64,000 bases of DNA from Sinorhizobium americanum (GTDB lineage Bacteria; Pseudomonadota; Alphaproteobacteria; Rhizobiales; Rhizobiaceae), in contig NZ_LNQC01000081.1 of assembly GCF_001651855.1 (NCBI RefSeq), positions 1 to 64,000 on the forward strand, given 5' to 3'. The translations under genes and the position numbers were made by a program. Below, piece by piece: positions 19,704-28,217 of the stretch. Below the pieces are notes generated by a model. The model was given only the letters and a program-made list of their open reading frames with translations. It did no database searches and was not told where the DNA came from. The first letter of the stretch is position 1. Every line of letters starts with the position of its first letter.

Positions 19704-19717
19704 CCAACCGGCCGAAT
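19704..19717 (+). promoter_or_regulatory. Candidate regulatory motif copy 7
   Basis: CCAACCGGCCGAAT lies 62 bp upstream of tadG-1, in the opposite orientation to copy 6. It is embedded in CTAGGCCAACCGGCCGAATC, which matches the minus-strand sequence at copy 4 (CTAGGCCAACAGGCCGACC) almost base for base. Confidence 0.5.
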
Positions 19718-19779
19718 CGCAACCGCTTCGGGCCGGGGATATATCCTCGGCCGGACCATCGGCACTCCAGGACACTCGG

Positions 19780-21075
19780 ATGCGCAAAGCAAAAAACGTC
19801 ATCGAAGTCGAGAAAACGTCGCCGCACGTGCGGCGCCTTTCGCGCGCCTTCATGGAAGACGATCTCGGCGCCGTCGCCGTTATCGGCGCGATCGTGTTCC
19901 CCGTTCTGGTTGGCGCCATGGGGCTCGGGGCGGAAAGCGGCTACTGGCATATGGAGAGCCGCAAGCTGCAGCATGCGGCGGACGTCTCGGCTCATGCCGC
20001 AGCCATCCGCCATCGCGCGGGCGACCAGCAATCGGGCCTTGAGAGCACGGCGCTGAGGATCGCACGCGCCTCCGGCTACTCGCCCGGCACCCTGACCGTC
20101 AGCACCAAACCGGGGCTGAGCGCCGGATCGAGCAAGATCACGGTCGAGCTGACGGAGACGCATGCGCGCCTGTTCTCCTCCGTCTTCATCGGGCAGCCCG
20201 TGACGATCTCGGCCCGTGCGGTCGCCGAGGTCAAGGGCGGCTCGAAGGCCTGCGTGCTTGCGCTGTCGAATTCCGCGTCCGGCGCAGTCACCGTTACCGG
20301 CTCGACCCAGGTGCAATTGTCGGGCTGCAGCGTGGTCTCGAATTCGAGCGCCGCCGACGCATTCCTGATGAAGAACGGCAGCGCAGTGATGTCGACCGAT
20401 TGCGTTTACACCGTCGGTGAGGCCGTGACCACGACGGGCCTGACGCTGACCGGTTGCAGCGAACCCGCGGAGCGGGTGCCGCCGACGGCGGATCCTTTTG
20501 CCTCCATCGCCGAGCCCGACAAGCTGCATGTCGAGCAGCTTCCCTGTCGAACGCTCGCCTATATCTCGAATTCCGCCTACACGTTCGACAAGCTTGCGAA
20601 CGGGACCCCGGCAATCCGGTTCTGCGGCGGACTGGAGATCAAGGGCACGATTACACTGAAGCCTGGCCTCTACATCATGGACGGCGGCGACTTCACGGTC
20701 ACTGCGGGCGCAAAGCTCTCCGGCGACGGGGTCACCCTGTTCTTCACCAATGGAGCCGCCGCGAAATTGCTCGGCAACGGCGATATCGATCTATCCGCTC
20801 CGACCACCGGGCCTTTCGCCGGCCTGCTCTTCTTCGGCAGTCGGCGCGACACCGGTGTCGCCCATCAGGTGACGGGCAATTCCGAATCGACCCTAGAAGG
20901 AAACCTCTACATTCCCACCGGCAGTATCGATTTCACCGGCAATTCGACCGTGTCCGGGGGCTGCACCCAGATCGTCGCGGACCAGATCACGTTCACGGGC
21001 AACTCGACGATGGAGACCTGCGCCTCGCCAACCGACGAGATCGTCGTGGGCCGAACGGTGTCGCTCGTTGAGTAG
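19780..21075 (+). CDS. tadG: TadG-like protein with beta-rich surface domain (tad-1)
   Basis: The 431-aa protein begins with a charged stretch, then DDLGAVAVIGAIVFPVLVGAMGLG, a TadG/TadE-type prepilin-like segment, and AESGYWHMESRKLQHAADVSAHAAA, typical of TadG N-terminal regions. The rest is Ser/Thr/Gly-rich with short beta repeats (for example two FTGNST units near 385-410) and several Cys, resembling a beta-helix rather than a von Willebrand A domain. A role as a minor pilin or adhesive tip is inferred. It is transcribed away from cpaA-1. No strong ribosome-binding site was seen, so the start could be a little downstream. Confidence 0.75.
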   Translation: MRKAKNVIEVEKTSPHVRRLSRAFMEDDLGAVAVIGAIVFPVLVGAMGLGAESGYWHMESRKLQHAADVSAHAAAIRHRAGDQQSGLESTALRIARASGYSPGTLTVSTKPGLSAGSSKITVELTETHARLFSSVFIGQPVTISARAVAEVKGGSKACVLALSNSASGAVTVTGSTQVQLSGCSVVSNSSAADAFLMKNGSAVMSTDCVYTVGEAVTTTGLTLTGCSEPAERVPPTADPFASIAEPDKLHVEQLPCRTLAYISNSAYTFDKLANGTPAIRFCGGLEIKGTITLKPGLYIMDGGDFTVTAGAKLSGDGVTLFFTNGAAAKLLGNGDIDLSAPTTGPFAGLLFFGSRRDTGVAHQVTGNSESTLEGNLYIPTGSIDFTGNSTVSGGCTQIVADQITFTGNSTMETCASPTDEIVVGRTVSLVE

Positions 21076-21184
21076 TCGGGGAACTGCCCATGGGAGGGAC
21101 AGCAGGCCCGAGGGCTGCGCTGCGCCACATGGCTGGCCGCCAGCCACCGCGGGACCCCTCTGTGTGGAGCGTCGAATAGCAGGC

Positions 21185-21742
21185 TCAGGCAAAACCCGGC
21201 CGGTGAGCCATTACGGCGAGCGCGGCTGCGACCATGATGACGCCGTAGGGTATCTTGCGTGTCGTGCGGATCTCCTCCAGCCGCATCACCACGGAAAAGT
21301 GCGCCAGCTGCAGCGGCATCGGCAATTTGAGAATCAACAATGCCGCGATGCCGCCGATCAGCAGGAAGATCGCGAAGGGCAGCATGCCGTGCCAACCTAT
21401 GAAGAAGCCGATCGGCAGAAACAGCTTGGCGTCGCCGGCGCCGAAGAGCCTGAACGACCAGAGGCCGAAGCCAAGTATGAAGAGCAGCATGCCGGCTCCG
21501 ACATCGCCGGCAATGCCGGAGGCGGAGAAGAGCGCAGCGCCGAGATCATCGGCCATCAACTCCCCTAATGCTCCGCCGGCCTGTTCGGCCATCAGAAGCT
21601 TCAGGGCGGCGCCGAGGGCGTAGACCGCTATCAGGGCGAGCACGACGCCGTTCGGGATCTTCCAGAACCGGAAATCGCTCCAGGCGGCATAAAGCAAAAG
21701 TAATACTGTTGCCACAATTAAAATGTTGATTCCAGAAATCAT
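21185..21742 (-). CDS. cpaA: Prepilin peptidase CpaA/TadV (tad-2)
   Basis: The 185-aa integral membrane aspartic protease has its catalytic motifs in YAAWSDFRFWKIPN and FRLFGAGDAKLF. It is only distantly similar to the tad-1 peptidase, so each pilin gene sits beside its own processing enzyme. The start at 21742 (MISGINILIV) gives a membrane helix at once; a further 28 codons upstream are AT-rich and look non-coding. It is divergent from flp-2 across an AT-rich 318-bp gap. Confidence 0.88.
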   Translation of the reverse strand: MISGINILIVATVLLLLYAAWSDFRFWKIPNGVVLALIAVYALGAALKLLMAEQAGGALGELMADDLGAALFSASGIAGDVGAGMLLFILGFGLWSFRLFGAGDAKLFLPIGFFIGWHGMLPFAIFLLIGGIAALLILKLPMPLQLAHFSVVMRLEEIRTTRKIPYGVIMVAAALAVMAHRPGFA

Positions 21743-22060
21743 CTTTCTCGTACTCCATACGCAGTTAAAATTGATTATTTTAAGAAAATTCCGAAGGGCT
21801 TCTAATCCTTTTGGGCTATACAACACCGAGTATATAACTCGAACAGCGTCAATTCTATACCACTTTTTCCGCTATAAATCCAGAGATACTCGTTTGTTAT
21901 CTTAACCATAAGCAATGCCCTCTGAAAATTGCTAAATATAATGATTGACGATGTAGTAGTTAACGTTCTATTAATCGACCCAGTCGGAGAGATGGTCTCG
22001 ACGGCAGCGCGGCCCGGGGAATTTGGCGGCACGCGAAGTATATTTGAAAAGGATTTCTCG
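21743..22060. other. AT-rich divergent intergenic region before flp-2
   Basis: The 318-bp gap is clearly more AT-rich than its surroundings. It contains one good sigma-70-type promoter for flp-2, listed separately. No copy of the tad-1 motif was found here, and I see no small ORF with a convincing ribosome-binding site other than flp-2. Confidence 0.6.
21945..21974 (+). promoter_or_regulatory. Putative sigma-70-type promoter for flp-2
   Basis: TTGACG and TATTAA are separated by 18 bp, ending 86 bp before the flp-2 ATG. Both hexamers are close to consensus and lie in the AT-rich leader. The transcription start is inferred to be near 21981. Confidence 0.5.
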
Positions 22061-22261
22061 ATGAAAGCTTTTGTAGCTAATGTATCCGCTTTCGCGCGGG
22101 AAGAAGACGGTGTTGCGCTGTCGGAGTATCTCGTTCTCCTTGGGCTTCTGGTCGGTGGTGTGATTGGCGCCGTTACCACCGCGGGTGGCAGTCTGTCCAC
22201 GGCATGGACCAACTGGAGCGGCTGGTTCCTCGTGTTGGACGACGCGACCCCTGCCGGCTGA
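22061..22261 (+). CDS. Flp-type major pilin, 66 aa (tad-2)
   Basis: The prepilin has leader MKAFVANVSAFAREEDG, cleavage after Gly17, and mature start VALSEYLVLLGLLVGGVIGAV with Glu at +5 and Tyr at +6. The C-terminal tail contains WTNWSGWF and is longer and more aromatic than in the tad-1 pilin, so the two pili probably differ in surface properties. GGA lies about 8 bases before the ATG. It is the first gene of the tad-2 operon, with its own upstream promoter and a downstream terminator-like hairpin. Confidence 0.92.
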   Translation: MKAFVANVSAFAREEDGVALSEYLVLLGLLVGGVIGAVTTAGGSLSTAWTNWSGWFLVLDDATPAG

Positions 22262-22279
22262 TTACTATGCTTGCTGCGA

Positions 22280-22310
22280 GAGAGGGGTATGATAACCCCT
22301 CTCCCATATT
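22280..22310 (+). terminator. Terminator/attenuator after flp-2
   Basis: GAGAGGGGT and ACCCCTCTC form a perfect 9-bp stem with a 6-nt ATGATA loop, followed by CCCATATT and then an AT-rich run. It lies 19 bp after the flp-2 stop and should make pilin mRNA more abundant than the downstream cpaB transcript. Confidence 0.75.
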
Positions 22311-22358
22311 TTAAATAATTGTCGAAAAGTATTTTCGATTAGGTATGGAGTATCGGCG

Positions 22359-23357
22359 ATGCGGTCCTCGACGATCATCAGTCTCGCTGTTGCTGTTTTA
22401 CTTGCCTTCGTCGCGGTTTTTGCGACCCGGACCTATCTCACCGATCAGCAGGCGCGGCTTGCGGCTGCGAATACTCCCAAATCCGAGGAGAGAACGCTTG
22501 TTGTCGCCGCCAAGCCCATGCGTTTCGGCGACCGTGTGCGCTCGGAAAATCTGAAAGCCATTCCCTGGCCCTCCGAAGAGCGCCCGGAAGGTTCATTTCA
22601 GACGATGGAGGCGGTACTCGGTGACGATACGGAGCCGCGCTATGCCATGGAGGCGATCGATCCCGGCGAGCCGGTGCTGACGTCAAAGATCACGGGTACG
22701 GGTGAGCGCGCCACTTTATCGGCGGCGCTCGACCAGGGCATGAAAGCCGTTTCCATTCGCGTAAACGACGTGCTCGGCGTTTCCGGCTTCGTGCGTCCCT
22801 CGGATCGCGTCGACGTTCTACTCACCCGGGTGGTCCGTCAGCAAAACAACAGCGAGCAGACCTATGTCGACGTGCTGCTCCAGGGCGTGAAGGTCCTGGC
22901 GGTCGACCAGACCGCGGACGAACGCAAGGACGAGCCTTCCATCGTAAAAACGGTCACCTTCGAGGTGACGACCGACGAGGCGCAGCGCCTGACACTGGGC
23001 GCCAGCATCGGCACTCTGTCGCTCACGCTTCGCAACATCGCCTCATCCAACGTCGAACAGACGCGGCCGATCACGGTTGCGGACCTCGGTGGCGGTTTGG
23101 TCTCCGCGGACCTCGCGAGGTCGTCGGACGACGGGCGATTCGCGACGATCGAGGATCTCGTCCGCAAGGTTGGAGATGAACTCGGCAGCCGGATTGACTC
23201 TGTCGAAAGCAAGATGAAACAGCCCGTTAAGGAAAAACAGGTACAGATTGCAGAGCGAAAGGCAGAACCACTCTTGCCCGTAGAGCCAAAATGGGCCACG
23301 GTCGGCGTCTGGAACACGACGAAGCGCGAAGAGCACCGAGTCGGCATAATCCAGTGA
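22359..23357 (+). CDS. cpaB: CpaB/RcpC pilus assembly protein (tad-2)
   Basis: The 332-aa protein has an N-terminal membrane helix, an SAF domain with LVVAAKPMRFGDRVRSENLK, and a RcpC domain with ALDQGMKAVSIRVNDVLGVSGFVRPSDRVDVLLT and LLQGVKVLAVDQTADE. The C-terminal 80 residues are charged and longer than in the tad-1 CpaB. It should act in the periplasm with the CpaC secretin. It follows the flp-2 hairpin and precedes cpaC. Confidence 0.9.
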   Translation: MRSSTIISLAVAVLLAFVAVFATRTYLTDQQARLAAANTPKSEERTLVVAAKPMRFGDRVRSENLKAIPWPSEERPEGSFQTMEAVLGDDTEPRYAMEAIDPGEPVLTSKITGTGERATLSAALDQGMKAVSIRVNDVLGVSGFVRPSDRVDVLLTRVVRQQNNSEQTYVDVLLQGVKVLAVDQTADERKDEPSIVKTVTFEVTTDEAQRLTLGASIGTLSLTLRNIASSNVEQTRPITVADLGGGLVSADLARSSDDGRFATIEDLVRKVGDELGSRIDSVESKMKQPVKEKQVQIAERKAEPLLPVEPKWATVGVWNTTKREEHRVGIIQ

Positions 23358-23437
23358 AGCGAGGGGAGCGGCTTTTGCCCGCAGGCGCTGTGGCTGAACG
23401 AGGAGCGGAGGCTGAAGCGGGAATGTCCAGGGGAATC

Positions 23438-24910
23438 ATGAAGGGGGCGGCCAGAGCCGGAACCCTCGCGGCGGTAGCCGCGGCATTAATTGCCTATGGT
23501 GGTGGGGGTCCCGGCGTTGTGGGTCCCGCCGAGGCCCAAGAAAAATTCATAAGCCTCACCGGCTCGGTGCAGCAGGTGACGCTGGCGCCAAACGACACGA
23601 TAACGGTCAGGACCGGCAAGCCTTTCGGCGACCTGGTCATCGGCAGCGCCGAGATGATCGACGTGGTGCCCCTTTCCGACCAGTCGCTGTTCATCCGCGG
23701 CAAGCAGATGGGTGCTACTAATATCTCCGTCTATGACGACAATAAGGCGCTTGTCGGTGTTATCGACGTGCGGGTGGCCGCCGATTTCAGCGAAGTGGCG
23801 TCGGCGATCCGCTCCACGGCGCCCTCGGCGCAGGTCCGGGTCTTCAATTCCAACGATCGTATCCGATTGACCGGCACGGTCCGCGACGCCGTCGAGCTGC
23901 AGCGGGTTCTGGAGATCGCCCAGTCCTATTCCGAAACACCGGTGCTGAATCAGTTGCGTGTGGCCGAATCGCAGCAGGTGATGCTCGAGGTCCGGGTAAT
24001 CGAAGCCTCGCGTCAGACCGGCCGCGACCTCGGTATTGGTTGGTCCGGCCGGGGCAACAATGGCATCGGCAAGGCGACGACCAGCCAGGGCATCGGCGTA
24101 GAAAAGGGATCGCTCGTCCGCACCCTGGAGGACGCCGCTGGTGCGGCGACCGGCATGCAGCCTTTCGGCCAGCTGATTGCCAAGGTGCTTGAAATTTCCG
24201 GCGGCCAGATCGACATCGTCATCAACGCGCTGGAGCAAAAGGGCCTTGTGCGCCGGCTGGCGCAGCCGAACCTGATCGCCATGAGCGGCGAAACCGCAAG
24301 CTTCCACGCCGGCGGCGAGGTGCCGATCCAGTCGACTGTCGCCAACGGCGCGACGCTTGCGACCGAGACCGATTATCGCCCGTTCGGTGTGCGGCTCACC
24401 TTTTCGCCGGTGGTGCTCGATGGCGGGCTGATCAGTCTCAAGATCGAGCCCGAAGTCTCTGAACTCGACACCTCGATCAACGTCAACGGCAATCCCGGCT
24501 TCATCTCGCGTGCGGCGAGCACGACGGTCGCGCTGCGTGACGGACAGAGCTTTGCGATGGCGGGCCTGCTGCAATCGGTCAATGCCAAGGACGTTCAGCA
24601 ATTGCCATGGCTGGGGCAGGTTCCGGTGATAGGCGCGCTGTTCCGCTCGACGAGCTTCCTAAAAAGGGAGTCGGACCTGGTCATCGTCGTCACCCCGCAT
24701 ATCGTTCGGCCGTCGAAGCCCGGCGAAGACCTCTACAGCCCGCTCGAACAGACGCGTTCTTCCAACGACGTCGAGCTTTTCGCGCTTGGTATTCTCGAGG
24801 TTGACAAGGACATGCTGCGCCGCTTCCGCAATGGCGAAGGCGTCAAGGGGCCCTACGGCCATCGTCTCGATCTGGACGTGGGAGGCGCAGTTGTCCTTTC
24901 CAAGAAGTAA
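23438..24910 (+). CDS. cpaC: CpaC/RcpA outer-membrane secretin (tad-2)
   Basis: The 490-aa secretin forms the outer-membrane channel for the Flp pilus. A signal peptide ends near GPAEAQ. A pil_N domain follows (ITVRTGKPFGDLVIGSAEMI), then a BON-like region, then the secretin domain with VMLEVRVIEASRQTGRDLG, RRLAQPNLIAMSGETASF, LTFSPVVLDGGLISLKIEPEVS and the closing DLVIVVTPHIVRP. ATG 23438 has AGGGGA upstream; ATG 23423 is an alternative and still longer frames overlap cpaB. It is the only full secretin gene in the window, so both tad loci may rely on it. Confidence 0.92.
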   Translation: MKGAARAGTLAAVAAALIAYGGGGPGVVGPAEAQEKFISLTGSVQQVTLAPNDTITVRTGKPFGDLVIGSAEMIDVVPLSDQSLFIRGKQMGATNISVYDDNKALVGVIDVRVAADFSEVASAIRSTAPSAQVRVFNSNDRIRLTGTVRDAVELQRVLEIAQSYSETPVLNQLRVAESQQVMLEVRVIEASRQTGRDLGIGWSGRGNNGIGKATTSQGIGVEKGSLVRTLEDAAGAATGMQPFGQLIAKVLEISGGQIDIVINALEQKGLVRRLAQPNLIAMSGETASFHAGGEVPIQSTVANGATLATETDYRPFGVRLTFSPVVLDGGLISLKIEPEVSELDTSINVNGNPGFISRAASTTVALRDGQSFAMAGLLQSVNAKDVQQLPWLGQVPVIGALFRSTSFLKRESDLVIVVTPHIVRPSKPGEDLYSPLEQTRSSNDVELFALGILEVDKDMLRRFRNGEGVKGPYGHRLDLDVGGAVVLSKK

Positions 24911-25211
24911 ACGCGCTGTCCTGGTCCTTGCCGCCGCGGGTCTTCTCTCGGGCTGTGCCGACTATTTGAACCATCGCGACACGATCACCTTCGGGGCTGG
25001 AAATGCGATGGAGGCCAACAAGGGCATCCATATCCAGGATCCGTTCCCGCGGGCGGCGTACAACACGCAGATCGCCACCGACGGAAAGGTGATCAACCGT
25101 GCGATCCGCAGCTATCAGGGCGGCGGGCAGACAAGCGCGCCGGCGCCCTCGGCGGTGATCCTGCCGGTGGCAACGCCGCCGAATGGAACGGGCGGAGCGA
25201 CGGGGCAGTAG
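24891..25211 (+). CDS. Small tad-locus lipoprotein (CpaD-like)
   Basis: The 106-aa protein has a lipoprotein signal with lipobox LLSGC near residue 22 and then DYLNHRDTITFGAGNAMEAN and DPFPRAAYNTQIATDGKVINRAI. These blocks resemble the end of CpaD-type lipoproteins, but the protein is about half the usual CpaD length. It probably helps secretin placement in the outer membrane. The start is a TTG at 24891 with GGGAGG 6 bases upstream. It overlaps the end of cpaC by 20 bp, which suggests coupled translation. A longer frame starting at 24786 would lie inside cpaC. Confidence 0.75.
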   Translation: MSFPRSKRAVLVLAAAGLLSGCADYLNHRDTITFGAGNAMEANKGIHIQDPFPRAAYNTQIATDGKVINRAIRSYQGGGQTSAPAPSAVILPVATPPNGTGGATGQ

Positions 25212-25494
25212 TGACGGACTGAATTGAAGAACGGCGACCGGGCCGGAAAGGGATGTAAATAGAAATACTGGGATGACGATCTTGGGTCGAATCGGCCCAG
25301 GATCGTAAGTAAAGCGATCCGACTTTAATATATTTTATTAGCTGAGACGCGGGATGCGAGCGAATTACCGCTCATGATTTCCAAAAAACCGCTCTCGTTT
25401 TTTTAAGTGTCGTTGCCCTGAGGGCGCTGAGCGCTGTGTTGGGCGACGCGTAAGTATCTCGGCGGAAGACCGCCGCGATCCGAGGAGCATGCCG
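25212..25494. other. Intergenic region before tadG-2
   Basis: This 283-bp gap holds an imperfect inverted repeat GATCTTGGG...CCCAGGATC (25278-25304) that may end the cpaBCD transcript, and then an AT-rich stretch (TTTAATATATTTTATTAG) that may hold a promoter for tadG-2. The loop region contains CGAATCGGCCCAGG, a weak relative of the tad-1 motif. Confidence 0.45.
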
Positions 25495-27093
25495 ATGTTG
25501 CGTAGGGCTGTTAAACGCTTCCTGGATGACCACCGTGGCTACGTCATAGCGTTGACGCTGATTTCCATGCCACTCCTGCTCGGTTTCTCGCTGCTCGTCA
25601 TTGATGTCGGCCGCAGCGGCAATCTCCACACTGACCTGCAGAACGCCGTCGACGCCATGGCGCTGGCCGGCGCCCGCGAGCTCGACGGCCGCGACGACGC
25701 GATTACCCGTGCCGATGAGGCAATCGAGGCGCTCGCGAACCGCGCCGCCTTTGGAGGCGGCGGGACAGGCATGTCGCTCGGCTCGCAGATCACCGTGACC
25801 TATGACGCAGGCAACGATGCCGGAAGTACGGTCACGGTCACCTACCTCAAGGAAATCCCGGCCGACGACGACGATCCGATAGAGGCCTCGATGATCACCA
25901 CGGATCCGAACGCAGCCTCCTATGCCCGGGTCGTCGCTGACGATCAGGCGATGACGACGATCTTCCCGATCCCCGTCGGCTTCAACCGTGACACGATCAA
26001 CGTATCAGCCGAGGCGGTGGCGGTTTACCGGTCGAGCGCCTGCGACGTGACACCGATCTATATCTGCAATCCTTTCGAGGCAGCCGGTAACTCCACCGAG
26101 GCGGGAAACCAGGCTGCAGCGGATGCCCTGCACGCGAACTTCGCGGCGGGTAATCTCTACGGCCGCCAGATCGAGCTTCACAGCACCTCTTCTTCGGCTC
26201 CGGGCCCCGGTAACTTCGGGTTCCTCGCAACCTACGGCAACGGCGCCAACGTCCTTGCGGAAGCGCTGGCCACCGGTTCGCCGGGCGTCTGCTACAAACA
26301 GGACGCCTTGGAAACGAAGACGGGTGCAATGGCCGGACCAGTGGAGGCGGGACTCAACACGCGTTTCGGCATGTATTCCGGATCATTCGGCAATGCGCGT
26401 AACGATGCCAGCTACCGGCCGTCCCGCAACGTGCGCTCGGCACAGAATCAAACCGGCGGCGCCAACAAGATCTGCGGCGAATACAATCCCCTGATGAGCG
26501 GTAGCACCGTCGGCGACGTGACCAAGGCCGTGCCGCTCGGTTACGGCGCGTCGATGACCTCTCTGGCCGGCGGCAAGATCAGCAGCGGCAACGACTGGCA
26601 GTACAACAGCTACTGGAACGTCGCCCAGGGGAGTTCCACTCCGTCCGTCAGCACGATCCTCAGCAATCATTCGAGCTACCCATCGCCCACCGGCTCTCCG
26701 TCGCAGCCTTCGGCCTACGATGTGTATCGCTACGAGCTCAATAACTCCGCACTGATCAACCACGCCTCCGCCAGCGGCGAGACCGGCGCGCCTCGGACCG
26801 GTGGCCAGTGCTACACGGGGCCGGACCTCTCGAACTACACGGACGGCGATTATGGTGATCGCCGCGAGATCTTCGCTGCCATCGTCAACTGTGGCTACGA
26901 AAATGCCGCCGGCCATCTGAATGGCCACAAGGAGACGCAGGCCGTCGCCTTCGCCCGCATGTTCCTGACGAAGCCGGCAATCAAGGCCGGCAGCGAGCGC
27001 TTCCTTTCGCTGGAAATGATCGACATCACGGGTAAGGGCGGGCGCGGCACGCTGGACGAGTTCCTGCGCGAAGAAGCGGAGTTGGTCCGATGA
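25495..27093 (+). CDS. tadG: TadG-like pilus protein (tad-2)
   Basis: The 532-aa protein starts MLRRAVKRFLDDHRGY and has a TadG N-terminal membrane segment (VIALTLISMPLLLGFSLLVID) followed by RSGNLHTDLQNAVDAMALAGARELDGRDDA, the usual TadG region. The remainder is a large extracytoplasmic domain rich in Ser, Thr, Gly and Asn with several Cys. No clear MIDAS (DxSxS) motif was seen. ATG 25495 is preferred to 25489 because GGAG lies 7 bases upstream. It overlaps tadE-2 by four bases (ATGA), so tadG-tadE-tadE-like form one unit. Confidence 0.82.
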   Translation: MLRRAVKRFLDDHRGYVIALTLISMPLLLGFSLLVIDVGRSGNLHTDLQNAVDAMALAGARELDGRDDAITRADEAIEALANRAAFGGGGTGMSLGSQITVTYDAGNDAGSTVTVTYLKEIPADDDDPIEASMITTDPNAASYARVVADDQAMTTIFPIPVGFNRDTINVSAEAVAVYRSSACDVTPIYICNPFEAAGNSTEAGNQAAADALHANFAAGNLYGRQIELHSTSSSAPGPGNFGFLATYGNGANVLAEALATGSPGVCYKQDALETKTGAMAGPVEAGLNTRFGMYSGSFGNARNDASYRPSRNVRSAQNQTGGANKICGEYNPLMSGSTVGDVTKAVPLGYGASMTSLAGGKISSGNDWQYNSYWNVAQGSSTPSVSTILSNHSSYPSPTGSPSQPSAYDVYRYELNNSALINHASASGETGAPRTGGQCYTGPDLSNYTDGDYGDRREIFAAIVNCGYENAAGHLNGHKETQAVAFARMFLTKPAIKAGSERFLSLEMIDITGKGGRGTLDEFLREEAELVR

Positions 27094-27572
27094 ACGCGTT
27101 CAAGAATTTCCTGAGCCGTCGATGCTGTTTCGCTTTCTGGTTGAATTCAGAAGGTGCCGTGCTCGCGGAGGCTCTAATCGCCGTGCCTTTCATTACGATC
27201 TTTGCCGCGGGCATCCTCGAATTCGGCAATGTCTTCTGGGAGCGGATGCAGATCGATGCCGCCCTGCGCGATGCCGGGCGCTATCTGTCGCGCTGCCGGC
27301 CGACGTCACCGACCTATACCTCGACGTGCTCGGAGGCGACCGCGAAACTGATCGCTTATTATGGAACGCAAAGCCCGGCAGCGGACGCAGGTCTGCGGGT
27401 GCCAGGTTGGGGCCCCAACCTTGCCGACATCACGGTCAATCCGGTCGGCGCTGACGGGACGTTCACGATCCAGACCGCGCATCTCTACGAAACCTCGCCG
27501 ATATTCGGCTGGCTCGGCATTGACGAAATAACCATCAGCGCCTCGCATGAAGAGAGGTATATGGGATGGTAG
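27090..27572 (+). CDS. tadE: TadE-like pseudopilin (tad-2, first copy)
   Basis: The 160-aa protein has a TadE segment NSEGAVLAEALIAVPFITIFAAGILEFGNVFWERMQIDAALRDA spanning residues 19-61, with Gly before the hydrophobic helix and Glu at +6. The remaining periplasmic part has a Cys pair. The ATG overlaps the TGA of tadG-2. The 3' end overlaps the start of the next tadE-like gene by 7 bp. Confidence 0.85.
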   Translation: MNAFKNFLSRRCCFAFWLNSEGAVLAEALIAVPFITIFAAGILEFGNVFWERMQIDAALRDAGRYLSRCRPTSPTYTSTCSEATAKLIAYYGTQSPAADAGLRVPGWGPNLADITVNPVGADGTFTIQTAHLYETSPIFGWLGIDEITISASHEERYMGW

Positions 27573-28189
27573 CCTCTCGTTTCTTCAAGCCTTTCGGGCG
27601 GGACGAGAGCGGCATCGCTCTCTCGGAGACGCTGATCACGTTTCCGATCGTCCTCCTCGTCTTTGCGGCTTTCGTCGAGTTCGGTTTTGCCATGTCGCAA
27701 TGGAACCAGACGGTGAAGGCGCTGCAGTTTGGCGCGAGACTCGCGGCGGTTTCCGATCCGCTGACGAGCGACTTCAACACGGCGTTTCCGACGGAGGCCG
27801 CCAATCCGTTGAACAATGGCGATGCGACGCCGAACGACGCGACCGTGTCCTCGACTTGCGGTCCCGAGCTTGCCAATTGCACCGCGGAACTGAGCCGGAT
27901 CGTACTTGGCAGCGACGGCGCGTGCGGCGTGGCGGGTGATGCCCGCCCCGGTATCTGCGACATCAACTCGCGCATCCAGCCGCAAAACCTCGTGGTCACT
28001 TATCAGCGTTCCGGGCTCGGATATTGGGGGCGACCGGAGGGGCCGGTGCTCACCATGCGGCTCGAGGTCCGCGACGTAACATTCGAACTCCCGGTTCTTG
28101 GTGCACTGCTAGGGCTAAACGACGTCACCATACCAGCGCATCCGGTGACGATCACGACCGAAGACCTGCAAACATGCTCGACGTGCTAA
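27566..28189 (+). CDS. TadE/TadF-like pseudopilin (tad-2, second copy)
   Basis: The 207-aa protein has a TadE-type segment DESGIALSETLITFPIVLLVFAAFVEFGFAMSQWNQTVKAL with Glu at +5 after Gly. A periplasmic domain of about 150 residues contains six cysteines, including the terminal CSTC. In many tad loci TadE and TadF are adjacent; this is probably the TadF-equivalent. ATG 27566 overlaps the end of tadE-2. Confidence 0.82.
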   Translation: MVASRFFKPFGRDESGIALSETLITFPIVLLVFAAFVEFGFAMSQWNQTVKALQFGARLAAVSDPLTSDFNTAFPTEAANPLNNGDATPNDATVSSTCGPELANCTAELSRIVLGSDGACGVAGDARPGICDINSRIQPQNLVVTYQRSGLGYWGRPEGPVLTMRLEVRDVTFELPVLGALLGLNDVTIPAHPVTITTEDLQTCSTC

Positions 28190-28217
28190 ACCCTTGATAT
28201 AGCGTGGGGATTGCGAA

